From the NCBI GenBank assembly GCA_002452405.1, contig DKFP01000009.1, positions 1 to 27,846 on the forward strand: a DNA stretch of 27,846 bases. The letters are read 5' to 3'. Positions 1-7,927 of this stretch are shown here, piece after piece. Both the position numbers and the translations under genes were made by a program. The stretch comes from Deferribacteraceae bacterium UBA6793 (GTDB taxonomy: Bacteria > Chrysiogenota > Deferribacteres > Deferribacterales > Geovibrionaceae). Positions within the stretch are counted from its first letter, which is position 1, and every line of letters begins with the position of its first letter. Below the pieces are notes generated by a model. That model did no database searches. It was not told the origin of the DNA and saw only the letters and a program-made list of their open reading frames with translations.

Positions 1-209
1 TTACGAGATATGACTTCATAGTTGCAGGACAGCTTCCTCCCATGAGGGGCGGATTCTATGGCGCCGGAGTTGTAACTGACTTTGTCGGTATGAACTTCTA
101 CAGCCCTTCCGCAATGGAATGGCTTGTGTATCTGTTCGGATTCGGAGTGTTCTTTCTGCTGTATTTCTCAGCGGAGAAGTTCTTTAATCTGGAAACCAAA
201 CATCACTGA
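1..209 (+). CDS. NrfD/HybB-type integral membrane subunit, C-terminal end (partial)
   Basis: Open frame entering from the left edge (first full codon at base 3) and ending with TGA at 207-209; about 68 residues are visible. The visible part has a short loop rich in Gly/Pro/Met, then FYSPSAMEW followed by one hydrophobic helix (about LVYLFGFGVFFLLYF) and a short charged tail. A Y-x-PS-x-x-E motif leading into a last transmembrane helix is typical of the C-terminus of NrfD/PsrC/HybB-family subunits, which exchange electrons between quinone and periplasmic Fe-S or haem partners. Its operon partners lie outside the window. It is on the opposite strand to the MCE operon and so is not part of it. 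The family call rests on one short motif plus topology; the specific complex cannot be named. Confidence 0.55.
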   Translation, partial: TRYDFIVAGQLPPMRGGFYGAGVVTDFVGMNFYSPSAMEWLVYLFGFGVFFLLYFSAEKFFNLETKHH

Positions 210-219
210 GATAAGATAA

Positions 220-256
220 GAGACCGCCGCGTCAAAACACGGCGGTCTCAATTTTA
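220..256. terminator. Rho-independent terminator between convergent genes
   Basis: Perfect 10-bp inverted repeat (220-229 GAGACCGCCG and 240-249 CGGCGGTCTC) with a 10-nt loop, followed on the plus strand by a T-rich run (ATTTTATT). It sits 10 bases after the NrfD-type stop and just past the end of the MCE gene on the other strand. It probably serves both directions, though the U-tract is better on the plus strand. Confidence 0.85.
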
Positions 257-3169
257 TTAATTAAGTTCCAGCACATCGCCGTCTTTAAGGGGGCGACCGT
301 CCGAAAGGTCGGTTGTAAACTCCAGCCCGCCCTTAATAATGGACTTGATAGTCCCTGTCTTTATCTTAACACCCTTGAAGATACCGTAATCCGCTTCGAT
401 TCCGCTGACAGGTCTGAAAACCGTATTAGTGCGCACAAGGTAAGAGTTCTTAGCGTCTATGAAAACACCTATCTCAACCTGCCGTGCATCGTCTGACAAC
501 CGCACCCACTCAACGGAACCTGTCTGCACCTGTTTATAATAAACAGGCGACCCCTCTTCCAGCGAATGTCTGGTGTCCGCTCTCAGTACGATATGCAGCC
601 CGTTCATGGCAGAGTATCTGTCTGACAGGGAAAATTCGGTTCTGGGCTGTCCGCTGCCTTTAGACATTGCCAGTTTCGCGCCGAACAGCACCGCATCTGG
701 GTTTTTAACGCCGTCGGCGGATACCTTCGCATCCTCAATCCAGAACACTGCGCCGTCCGCAAGATAGCTTTTATATTTTGCATAAATCAGCAGCTTCGCT
801 TTTCCATCGTTAATTTCGTCAACGTATCCGACTTTAACGCCGTTGCAAACGACATCCGCACCGTCTTTCAGCACAGCGCCGCCAAGCATAACATATGCTG
901 CCGCATAGTCAGGCACCTGTGCCGCATCCCTGTCCGCATACAGCTTTTTAGCAGCCAAAGCGGAACCGAAATTATCATAGTAAACAGCGCCTGTGACATA
1001 ATTCATGGCGGGTTCCGTGCTGACCTTTATCCCCTGTTTTCCGGCAGAAACGGTCATAGTACCCCCACGGAAGAACCGCGTTGACGGTTTTATCGTATCA
1101 ACATATTTTTTATCTATCATTACGAACACATAGGCTGAATCCGAACCGCTATCGTATCCCGCTTCGCCAATTTCTCCTGTCCTGACACCTCTGAAATACA
1201 CAGGAGTACCCTCCGCAGGGGGCGCGGAATCGGCTATCATCAGACGGAGCACTTTGCCCGCCGTGAGTTTCCGCACAGCCTTTTCGGCATCTGCAAAGCT
1301 CTCGTATACAACGTATTCTTTTGAAGCCGGAACATCCGGCACTATGTCGAACGACAACCCGCCTGAAAGCAGTTCCGCTGCGGAAGGCGTCGTTACCCTC
1401 AGACCGCCCGCACCGAAACTCAAATCAGCCCTTCCGTTCTTCCAGAATATCGCCCTGCCGCTGATAACTTTTTCATATTCTGGGTATATCACCGCCGCAA
1501 TCCGTACTCCATCAGTTGAAACGTCAGCAGAGGTTATCTCCCCCGCTCTCATACCTTTATAAAAAACAGGTGCGCCAGTATCCAGTCCAAAGACCGACTG
1601 GGCCGCCAGATATATCTCCCTGCTGCCCTGCGCGGTAAGCGCCGCTCTTCTGGCAAGGGTTTCACTGCCGTAAAGCCTGAAAAGTGTTCCGACAGCCAGA
1701 GGCGAATGAGAAACGTTTCCGAAAAATCCGGCGTTTATGCCACCCTGAACACTCTGCACAATGTTTCCACCTACACTCAGTCCCTGACTGCCTGCCGACA
1801 CGCTGAACATATCTGGCTTCCAGAGATAAAGACCGGAAACGGCAAGTTTTTTGAACGGCGGAAAGATAACGGCTTCATATTCCGCCTGTCTGTTTTTAAG
1901 TTTTGCCGAAGAGATAAGACCTATGCGGACTCCCTGAAAATATATCCCCGCGCCCTCTTTCGCCTGTTCTCCGGCTATGCGGAATTTGAACGAATCCGGA
2001 GGAATCTGGAATATGGGAGTATCTGACAGCCTGAATATCCTTGTTTTTTCGCCGCCGCCCGCCTCAACGTTGAGAGAAACGCCAAGGAGAGACGCGGACA
2101 GATTTTTCAGACCTTCTGCGGAAACCTCCGTCTGTTCCACAACAAAACGGCTGTTTTTTGCCGCGAGGTATCCGTATCTCCTGTCCAGCTTAACCGATGC
2201 GATACACTGCTGTCTGCTGTCTATGGAAATCCCTTCCACTATACCCGCCTGAACTCCTTTGAACATTACAGGTGTCCTGCCCTCTTTCATTCCGTAACAT
2301 TCAGGCATAACTATCTGAATGGACTCAGGGGAAAGCAGAGTCGCGGTGTAGTCGGTGAATATCTCATAGCTTTTAAGAGGCTGTGCCTTTTCAGTTCTTT
2401 TTGCCGAATCGAACGCCACACCGCCCTGAAAAAGGGTGTTCAGCTGGGAAAGCTCCACGGAAAGCCCTGCGGAATCCAGTTTAAGATCAAATCCGCTGAT
2501 GTTCCAGAATTTCGTATCGTTGTTAATGTAGCGTCCGTAGTCCCTGTTGACAGACGCAATTATTTCGAACTCTCTCGCCTCTTCATTGTAGCGGATACTC
2601 AGAATCCGTCCCGCGCTGATGTTGTTAAAATACAAAGGCATACCGCTGTATATGCCCATATCTTTGTCGGTGTGCAGACTGACCATTACCGAATCGGCAG
2701 GAATATCCGCTGCCGCTGGTTCCGAAAGCCCGATGAAGAAATCCTCGTCTTTCAGATTTTTAAGTTCTCCAATGGTTTTAACTGGCGGTTTAACCTCTAT
2801 GTAGGTGCCCGACATGATGGTTTCAAGCCCGGTAATCTGATTGATGCTCACTCTGGGTTTAACAATCCAGAACATCATCCCCTCTTTCGCTATCGATTCC
2901 GCTTTTTTGTCCAGCTTAACAACAGCGTTCACCCTGTCCATGCTGTCCGCTATTTCAAGATCCACCACCCGACCGACGGGTATCCCACGGTATTTAAGCT
3001 GTGTTTTGCCCACAACTATATCCGCTCCGGAATCGAACTGTATCCGTATCTCTTTGCCGGAATTGATATATCCGTTATAAAGCAGCCATACGGTTATCCC
3101 CAGCGCCAGAATAGGCGTAAGCCATATGAGAGGAAACTTTCTCTTATTTATTTTCAATGGTTTAGTCAT
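257..3169 (-). CDS. Eight-MCE-domain intermembrane lipid transport protein (PqiB/LetB family)
   Basis: 970-aa protein with an N-terminal cytoplasmic stretch, one transmembrane helix (about residues 13-32) and then a long periplasmic part. I count eight MCE (MlaD-like) units, starting near residues 40, 160, 284, 393, 516, 638, 757 and 858. Each carries the family signature of a glycine-led turn followed by [Y/F]-[R/K/N]-G-[V/I]-x-x-G (for example YRGIPVG at 60-66 and YFRGVRTG at 658-665). Known MCE proteins of this type form hexameric tunnels that carry lipids between inner and outer membranes. E. coli PqiB has three units and LetB (YebT) seven, so this is a longer LetB-like protein. The ATG lies 4 bases after the stop of the second PqiA-like gene, so it is translated from the same operon. 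Lipid cargo and direction are unknown. Confidence 0.88.
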   Translation of the reverse strand: MTKPLKINKRKFPLIWLTPILALGITVWLLYNGYINSGKEIRIQFDSGADIVVGKTQLKYRGIPVGRVVDLEIADSMDRVNAVVKLDKKAESIAKEGMMFWIVKPRVSINQITGLETIMSGTYIEVKPPVKTIGELKNLKDEDFFIGLSEPAAADIPADSVMVSLHTDKDMGIYSGMPLYFNNISAGRILSIRYNEEAREFEIIASVNRDYGRYINNDTKFWNISGFDLKLDSAGLSVELSQLNTLFQGGVAFDSAKRTEKAQPLKSYEIFTDYTATLLSPESIQIVMPECYGMKEGRTPVMFKGVQAGIVEGISIDSRQQCIASVKLDRRYGYLAAKNSRFVVEQTEVSAEGLKNLSASLLGVSLNVEAGGGEKTRIFRLSDTPIFQIPPDSFKFRIAGEQAKEGAGIYFQGVRIGLISSAKLKNRQAEYEAVIFPPFKKLAVSGLYLWKPDMFSVSAGSQGLSVGGNIVQSVQGGINAGFFGNVSHSPLAVGTLFRLYGSETLARRAALTAQGSREIYLAAQSVFGLDTGAPVFYKGMRAGEITSADVSTDGVRIAAVIYPEYEKVISGRAIFWKNGRADLSFGAGGLRVTTPSAAELLSGGLSFDIVPDVPASKEYVVYESFADAEKAVRKLTAGKVLRLMIADSAPPAEGTPVYFRGVRTGEIGEAGYDSGSDSAYVFVMIDKKYVDTIKPSTRFFRGGTMTVSAGKQGIKVSTEPAMNYVTGAVYYDNFGSALAAKKLYADRDAAQVPDYAAAYVMLGGAVLKDGADVVCNGVKVGYVDEINDGKAKLLIYAKYKSYLADGAVFWIEDAKVSADGVKNPDAVLFGAKLAMSKGSGQPRTEFSLSDRYSAMNGLHIVLRADTRHSLEEGSPVYYKQVQTGSVEWVRLSDDARQVEIGVFIDAKNSYLVRTNTVFRPVSGIEADYGIFKGVKIKTGTIKSIIKGGLEFTTDLSDGRPLKDGDVLELN

Positions 3170-3173
3170 AGTA

Positions 3174-3770
3174 TCACCGTTTATCCCATATCAGTCTGGT
3201 ATCAAAGCTGTTTGAAGCAAGCATCGTTATTATTACAACAGACGCAAAATAAACAATTCCCGCGCCTGCGCTTATTTTCAGAAAGTATCCCGTATTTATC
3301 AACCCCGCCATGATGCACACCACGAAGACATCCAGCATCGACCATTTGCCGATAAGTTCAACAACGGAGTAGAGCCGCGTTTTACGTCTGTTGGAAAGCC
3401 GTCTGCCTTTTTTCATTGTAAGCAGAATATAAAAAAGTGCCGAAAGTTTGAAAAGCGGCACAACAAAGCTGGCGACAAAAACCACCGCGCAGATGAAATA
3501 CATCTTGTGCTGAAAGAACTGTATCACACCGCCAAGTATGGTGTTCTGTGAGCTGTCGCCCATTATCTGCACGTCCATGATTGGATACAGGTTGGCGGGA
3601 ATATAGAGTATCAGCGCGGTTATGCTGAGTGCCCACGTCCGGCTGAGACTGTTTTTTGTGCGGCTGTGTATGGTGCTCCCGCAGCAGTCACACACGTCCG
3701 TATCCGCTTCGGAAGGTGTGAGATGACCGCACTCACTGCACAAAATCACGCCGCTTTCAAGGTCTGTCAT
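3174..3770 (-). CDS. PqiA/LetA-family membrane protein, second single-domain copy
   Basis: 198-aa inner-membrane protein. The N-terminus holds a zinc-ribbon-like Cys set (C11-x2-C14 and C27/C29/C30), followed by about four transmembrane helices. Helix 1 ends in PANLYPIMDV, the proline-rich pattern typical of PqiA domains. WSMLDVFVV and the terminal SFDTRLIWD resemble the W-x-M-x-D-V-F and FDxRxxWD segments of PqiA/LetA. In E. coli, PqiA and LetA are about 420-residue proteins with two such domains fused and partner with PqiB/LetB; here each domain is a separate gene. It overlaps the upstream copy by 14 bases and ends 4 bases before the MCE gene, so the three proteins almost certainly work together in lipid transport. 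Confidence 0.85.
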   Translation of the reverse strand: MTDLESGVILCSECGHLTPSEADTDVCDCCGSTIHSRTKNSLSRTWALSITALILYIPANLYPIMDVQIMGDSSQNTILGGVIQFFQHKMYFICAVVFVASFVVPLFKLSALFYILLTMKKGRRLSNRRKTRLYSVVELIGKWSMLDVFVVCIMAGLINTGYFLKISAGAGIVYFASVVIITMLASNSFDTRLIWDKR

Positions 3771-4344
3771 GATACCTCCAGAACACTTTAGAATCGAAGT
3801 ACATCTCTGATACTATGAGGAAAAAACATATTGCCGACAGCAGATAGAATCCCGCACCGAAGTAAACGTCCGCCATGTCCACAAGTTTGACCACACTCAC
3901 CAGTATCCCCACAAGGAAAACGTCAACCATGTGCCAGCGGTGCAAGCTGTGGATGAAATGCGCAAGAGAACCAGAAAAAGGAAGGTTTCTGCCGCTGACC
4001 GCCTCGAAAGAGACATACGAAACAAGAAAAAGATAGAGCAGCGGAATGAGGAACGCTGTAAGGAAAACAGCCATTCCAGCAGGAAGATAGCCCTCACTGT
4101 TGAGCGCCGCGACGCTTTCAAACAGAGTGGCTGTGAGAGCATAATCGTTTATGCGTATTTTAAGAAAGGGATAAAGCATGGCGGGCGGCATAAGTATCAT
4201 TGCCGACAGACTGAAAACAAGGGAATAGAGCATACTGCTTCTGCCCTTGATAACATTGGAACATCTGGGGCAGATAAGAGTATATCCCTCGCTGTCGCTG
4301 TCGATTTCAAGAATCAATCCGCAGGCTTCGCAGGCAGTCGTCAC
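3757..4344 (-). CDS. PqiA/LetA-family membrane protein, first single-domain copy
   Basis: 195-aa membrane protein with two CxxC pairs at the N-terminus (C5/C8 and C25/C28), consistent with a structural zinc or iron ribbon, and about four transmembrane helices. It shares PPAMLYPFLKI, WHMVDVFLVG and the terminal YFDSKVFWR with the following gene, so the two are paralogous halves of a split LetA-type protein. The start is GTG at 4342-4344; a good Shine-Dalgarno (AGAGGTG) lies five bases upstream, and a later start would remove the first CxxC pair. It is the first gene of the operon, divergent from the lipoprotein gene at 4482. Confidence 0.85.
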   Translation of the reverse strand: MTTACEACGLILEIDSDSEGYTLICPRCSNVIKGRSSMLYSLVFSLSAMILMPPAMLYPFLKIRINDYALTATLFESVAALNSEGYLPAGMAVFLTAFLIPLLYLFLVSYVSFEAVSGRNLPFSGSLAHFIHSLHRWHMVDVFLVGILVSVVKLVDMADVYFGAGFYLLSAICFFLIVSEMYFDSKVFWRYHDRP

Positions 4345-4362
4345 GCTTTCACCTCTGACAAG

Positions 4363-4391
4363 ATTATACCTGCAAGTAACGCATCAATCAA
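4363..4391 (-). promoter_or_regulatory. Candidate sigma-70 promoter of the PqiA-PqiA-MCE operon
   Basis: On the minus strand TTGATT (4386-4391), a 17-nt spacer and a perfect TATAAT (4363-4368). Transcription would start about 10-13 bases before the GTG, giving a very short leader that begins close to the Shine-Dalgarno. Confidence 0.55.
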
Positions 4392-4434
4392 TTAAATATC
4401 TGTTTAAATTATAAGTGCACGGAAATTCATTTCT

Positions 4435-4464
4435 TTGGCAACATGTAAGATTATGATGTAAAAT
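4435..4464 (+). promoter_or_regulatory. Candidate promoter of the orphan lipoprotein gene
   Basis: TTGGCA (4435-4440), 18-nt spacer, TAAAAT (4459-4464). The predicted start falls at the GGAGGT ribosome site (4471-4476), so the leader would be unusually short. TATGAT at 4452-4457 is an alternative -10 without a good -35. Confidence 0.35.
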
Positions 4465-4481
4465 AATATTGGAGGTGTGCA

Positions 4482-6254
4482 ATGATTGTTAACAGGTACC
4501 TTTTTATAACCGTATTAATGCTGTTCAGCTTTGCCTTATATGGCTGCGGCGACGGTTCATCGTCCGACACAAATCAGGACGTATATTCATCTATTCCCTC
4601 ACCCGATGAACACAGCGGTGTCAGTTTCCACACAGCCGGACTGTATTCCCTTACCGGTTCTGGAAAGATAAAGGGCAGAATCGGAAAAGACGTCATTTCC
4701 GACTATTCTGAAAACATTGAATATGACAACAGTGATGCGGACTGGAGTTTCAGTCTGGATAAGCCCGCGATGGATACGCTTTTGGGCGCACAGGCTACAT
4801 TAACATATGAAAACAGCATAAATACGTTCCTTGCGGATATTGCTGATCACCCCTCTGTGCTTGAAAAGCTCAATGCGGCGGTTAAAAGTTTTCCTCTTTT
4901 TTCGGATGCGCAGTCCATAGTCAAATCTGACATAAGCGGGAACGCACAGTTTAAATCCATATCTGTGGCTGACGGAGTTTACACAGGTGACGGGACGCCT
5001 AAGTCTCTTATAAGGCTGACGATTGAAATTCCGGAACTGTTCGCAGACAACAACAGCGCTGTGGTTTCAGACTGTTCGGCAGAGGTTGCGCAGGTGATGT
5101 CCGACGACAGTGCAAACACCTATACCCAGCCTGCCGATGCAAGGTGGACGTACGGACTTAATATCGTAGTAACATTTCTTATCGACGACCAGCAGTTCGC
5201 CCACACCCAAGTCGACGAAGACAGTGTGACGCAAACTGAGCAGGAACAATGGGCAAACGATTTCGGACTGCTTGTGTGGTTCCTCAACAACCTTAACAAC
5301 CACTCAATCCCTTCATACGACGTTGTGTTTTCGGTCAATCCGGACGATGAGCTTACGGATTCGCTGGGCAGGATTCAGGGACAGGCGAAAACAAGCGAAA
5401 ACGCAGCATGTCTTATGGCTCTTGATTCAGCCATGCCGGAACCATCTCTGGTTATACCGAACATAACCGGAACAGGATATCTGGACAATGATTATGAATA
5501 TTACTCACATAAATACAGCGCGGAGCTTGACAACCTCAGCGCCGGAAACGAATTCGGCGCATCCTGCCTGCATGATGCTGACGGGAATATCATCTCTGTG
5601 GGGGATGATTCAACGTGTGCGGCGGGTAGCGGCGTATATTCGTTCACCGAGAAAGGAAAAACAAAAGATGGCGATGTCAGTCTCGGAGTTATAAGCCCCT
5701 ACGAAAATCACCCGGACGGAACAGTCACCGGAAAAACAACCAAAGGTTTCTGCAACTCGTCGCCGTGGTCACATCTGCGTACGCCGAGATTCGGCAGAGG
5801 TATCCGGCTTGCCCTCACAGAATGGGCGATACACGGTCAGATTGCAGACCACTGGAACATACACTGGTATCAGAAGCCGGGTAAAGCTCTGGCACAGTCA
5901 GCCATAAGCGACGCAGCCTATCTGGTTAAAGTTGTGGCACAGGAAACTCTTGTAGGCGGTTCATGGTGGGGGTTTGCATTCACCAGCGCCGGACAGGCTT
6001 ATAAATACGCATCAAAATTCAATATAAGCATAGCCGGATACAGGATCGGCGGAGATACGGACAGCAGGCTCGGAGATCTGATAGTTGCTCTGATACGCTA
6101 CGGAACTTTGACGACAAGTGTTAAGGAATATGCGACTTCGATAGGGATTTCAGAAACCGTCGAAGGTGTCGCCCAAATGTTTCAGACGCAAGTAACAGGT
6201 TGGCAGGACTATTACAGCGGCTCTCATAAGGTATGCGGTTATGAGTTTAACTAG
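4482..6254 (+). CDS. Large predicted lipoprotein, function unknown
   Basis: 590-aa protein with a lipoprotein signal: charged start, hydrophobic core and a lipobox ALYGC with Cys22 as the predicted lipidated residue, then a flexible Gly/Ser/Asp-rich linker. The mature part is polar and mixed in composition, with seven further cysteines (near SDCSA, NAACL, ASCLH, DSTCA, KGFCN and KVCGY) that could form periplasmic disulfides. It has no later transmembrane helix. A glycine/tryptophan-rich stretch (GGSWWGFAF) lies in the last fifth. I recognise no domain. The ribosome site GGAGGT lies five bases before the ATG. It is divergent from the MCE operon and its 3' end overlaps the polyferredoxin gene by 8 bases. 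It is not PqiC-like in length, so proximity to the PqiAB genes is not strong evidence of a shared role. Confidence 0.75.
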   Translation: MIVNRYLFITVLMLFSFALYGCGDGSSSDTNQDVYSSIPSPDEHSGVSFHTAGLYSLTGSGKIKGRIGKDVISDYSENIEYDNSDADWSFSLDKPAMDTLLGAQATLTYENSINTFLADIADHPSVLEKLNAAVKSFPLFSDAQSIVKSDISGNAQFKSISVADGVYTGDGTPKSLIRLTIEIPELFADNNSAVVSDCSAEVAQVMSDDSANTYTQPADARWTYGLNIVVTFLIDDQQFAHTQVDEDSVTQTEQEQWANDFGLLVWFLNNLNNHSIPSYDVVFSVNPDDELTDSLGRIQGQAKTSENAACLMALDSAMPEPSLVIPNITGTGYLDNDYEYYSHKYSAELDNLSAGNEFGASCLHDADGNIISVGDDSTCAAGSGVYSFTEKGKTKDGDVSLGVISPYENHPDGTVTGKTTKGFCNSSPWSHLRTPRFGRGIRLALTEWAIHGQIADHWNIHWYQKPGKALAQSAISDAAYLVKVVAQETLVGGSWWGFAFTSAGQAYKYASKFNISIAGYRIGGDTDSRLGDLIVALIRYGTLTTSVKEYATSIGISETVEGVAQMFQTQVTGWQDYYSGSHKVCGYEFN

Positions 6255-7233
6255 CAGATACTTTAACTGCATCGGACATACACGCGGTCGTGCACAGACC
6301 GCAGCCGGAACAGAGGTCGGAATCGGCGGAAACGTCGGTTGTGACCTCCCGGCCCTTTACAGTCTCTTTCGTCAAAGAAAAAACCGCCATTGGGCAAACC
6401 CGCGCGCATATGCCGCAGCGGGTGCATTTGTCTGTGTCTATATGAACGCTCATCAAAAGTCCCTCCTCCCTCATTCTGTTGATGAGCTTATCGCTGCCGA
6501 GATATTTAAGATCTGAAGCATAGCTTTCCGCGCCGCTTCTTTCAGAAGAAAGCACAGTCCTTTTACGGTCTTTTTCGCTTTCCGCAATGGAATAGAGTGT
6601 TTCGCCTATTGTCTGTCTGGCTTTGGTACGCATAAAGCCGAAAAACTCACGACGGGAGATACTCTCGCCTTTATTTTTAAGTCTGTCGGCTGCTGTCGGG
6701 CGATTTGATTCAAAAACGGCGCGCACAGGCAGTTCTGCAAGTTCGAATATCCTGTTTGCCGCCGCGGTCTCATTTTCAGCGACACCGCGGCAATCCTTCG
6801 AACATCTGCCGCAATCCCCCTGCCTTAAATTAATCTTTAAAGCTCCCATTGCGGCCGCTTTCACCAGTACACGTCTGTCTGCAAAGGACAGAGAGCGCAG
6901 TTGCGCAGCGTCGGCATCGTCTCTACAGGAGATTGTACACTCCCCGTCCTTTGCTATCTGTTGTCTTATTGTTGATGTAAATTTACCGGCGTCTGCCAGC
7001 TTCATCGAAAAGACCCTGTTGGGGCAGATGGCTGCACATTTTCCGCATCCGCTGCATCTGTCCCAGTTAACAAGAACCTTTCCTCCGGCGGACGTTATGC
7101 TGACGGCGTTCTCTTTGCAGACGTCCATGCACAGTGAGCAGGAGGACAGCTTATGCCTTACCCTTGAGCAGGCGGCGCTGTCTGTCACCATACATTCGTT
7201 CAGTCTGCCGACAAGTCCGTCAACAATTCCCAT
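6247..7233 (-). CDS. Polyferredoxin-type 4Fe-4S protein of a molybdoenzyme maturation operon
   Basis: 328-aa cytoplasmic protein without signal peptide. Two C-terminal ferredoxin motifs are complete or nearly so (C270/273/276/280-Pro and C308/311/314/318), and one in the N-terminal half is complete (C60/63/66/70-Pro). A partial motif at C32/35/39, with C22 as possible fourth ligand, precedes it. Extra cysteines at 99/103 and 141/144/148 could hold another cluster. The architecture is two ferredoxin blocks joined by a linker of about 120 residues that contains an internal SRREFF (193-198). It probably passes electrons to the radical SAM enzyme or to the reductase apoprotein during assembly; this is inferred from position only. 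The ATG lies two bases after the TorD-like stop. Its own stop overlaps the converging lipoprotein gene. Confidence 0.78.
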   Translation of the reverse strand: MGIVDGLVGRLNECMVTDSAACSRVRHKLSSCSLCMDVCKENAVSITSAGGKVLVNWDRCSGCGKCAAICPNRVFSMKLADAGKFTSTIRQQIAKDGECTISCRDDADAAQLRSLSFADRRVLVKAAAMGALKINLRQGDCGRCSKDCRGVAENETAAANRIFELAELPVRAVFESNRPTAADRLKNKGESISRREFFGFMRTKARQTIGETLYSIAESEKDRKRTVLSSERSGAESYASDLKYLGSDKLINRMREEGLLMSVHIDTDKCTRCGICARVCPMAVFSLTKETVKGREVTTDVSADSDLCSGCGLCTTACMSDAVKVSAS

Positions 7234-7235
7234 AA

Positions 7236-7919
7236 CTACTCCGCAAGTTCGGTAAGAAACGCGGAATCCTCCGCAAGAAATCCTCTGAGCATGTAAGCGT
7301 ATGCCGGATAAAACAAAGTGTTCAGGACTTCCGCTTCGGCAATAACCTTTCCGCAGAGTTCCGGCACCCAGCGAAGAATATGATTGTTGTAAAAGTCAAG
7401 CTGCGTTGTCATAATGGTTTCCGCAGCTTCGAATTTTTCTTCTTCAAGACAGTCGGCTATGTTTTTGCTGAGAAGACCCATGAACTGAAGCTCAAGGGAT
7501 ATGTGATCTTCAATGGTCTTGTCGCCGTCTATCCTTTTAAAAAAGTTGCTTAAATAGAAAACCTTAACAGCGCTCCACGAATCCTGTTTCATCAGCTTTT
7601 CCGGCGATGTATAAACTGATTCGTAAAGGGATACGGTGTTTAAGGCGAAAAGTCTTGTAAAATCTCTGCTCCTGTCAATGCGTGTCGGTTCAAGCTCCGC
7701 AGACTCATAATCTTTGGTTCCGAATACGGTTTTAAGCAGTCCGGCACCGTTGTGCATATCAGAGTTGCAGGAGGACATAGCTATCGCTTCAATGTGTTTT
7801 GCAGTCGCCTTAAAAAAAGCGTCTGTCTCCTGCGAAGGAACGTCCATAAATACTTTTGAAAATACGTTGAACGCAACGTTGCGCCCTTTGTGTATGTTTG
7901 CCAGCTCAACAACATCCAT
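7236..7919 (-). CDS. TorD/DmsD-family molybdoenzyme chaperone
   Basis: 227-aa, all-helical, cytoplasmic protein. Two family hallmarks are visible: an EDHISLELQFM segment (137-147), matching the D-H-x-x-x-E-x-x-F-M core of TorD/DmsD/NarJ-like chaperones, and NNHILRWVPELC (178-189), matching the H-x-x-x-W-x-P segment. Members bind the Tat signal of a molybdenum reductase, hold it until cofactor is inserted and then release it for export. The ATG (7917-7919) is preceded by AGGTGAAGC and lies 8 bases after the radical SAM stop. It is the only such chaperone in the window although two Tat-dependent reductases are encoded. Proximity favours the DmsA-like protein as client. Confidence 0.85.
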   Translation of the reverse strand: MDVVELANIHKGRNVAFNVFSKVFMDVPSQETDAFFKATAKHIEAIAMSSCNSDMHNGAGLLKTVFGTKDYESAELEPTRIDRSRDFTRLFALNTVSLYESVYTSPEKLMKQDSWSAVKVFYLSNFFKRIDGDKTIEDHISLELQFMGLLSKNIADCLEEEKFEAAETIMTTQLDFYNNHILRWVPELCGKVIAEAEVLNTLFYPAYAYMLRGFLAEDSAFLTELAE

Positions 7920-7927
7920 GCTTCACC

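Noticed and set aside
6655..6669. Internal SRREFF in the polyferredoxin as a Tat signal
   Set aside because: It lies at residues 193-198, is not followed by a hydrophobic stretch and cannot act as an N-terminal signal.
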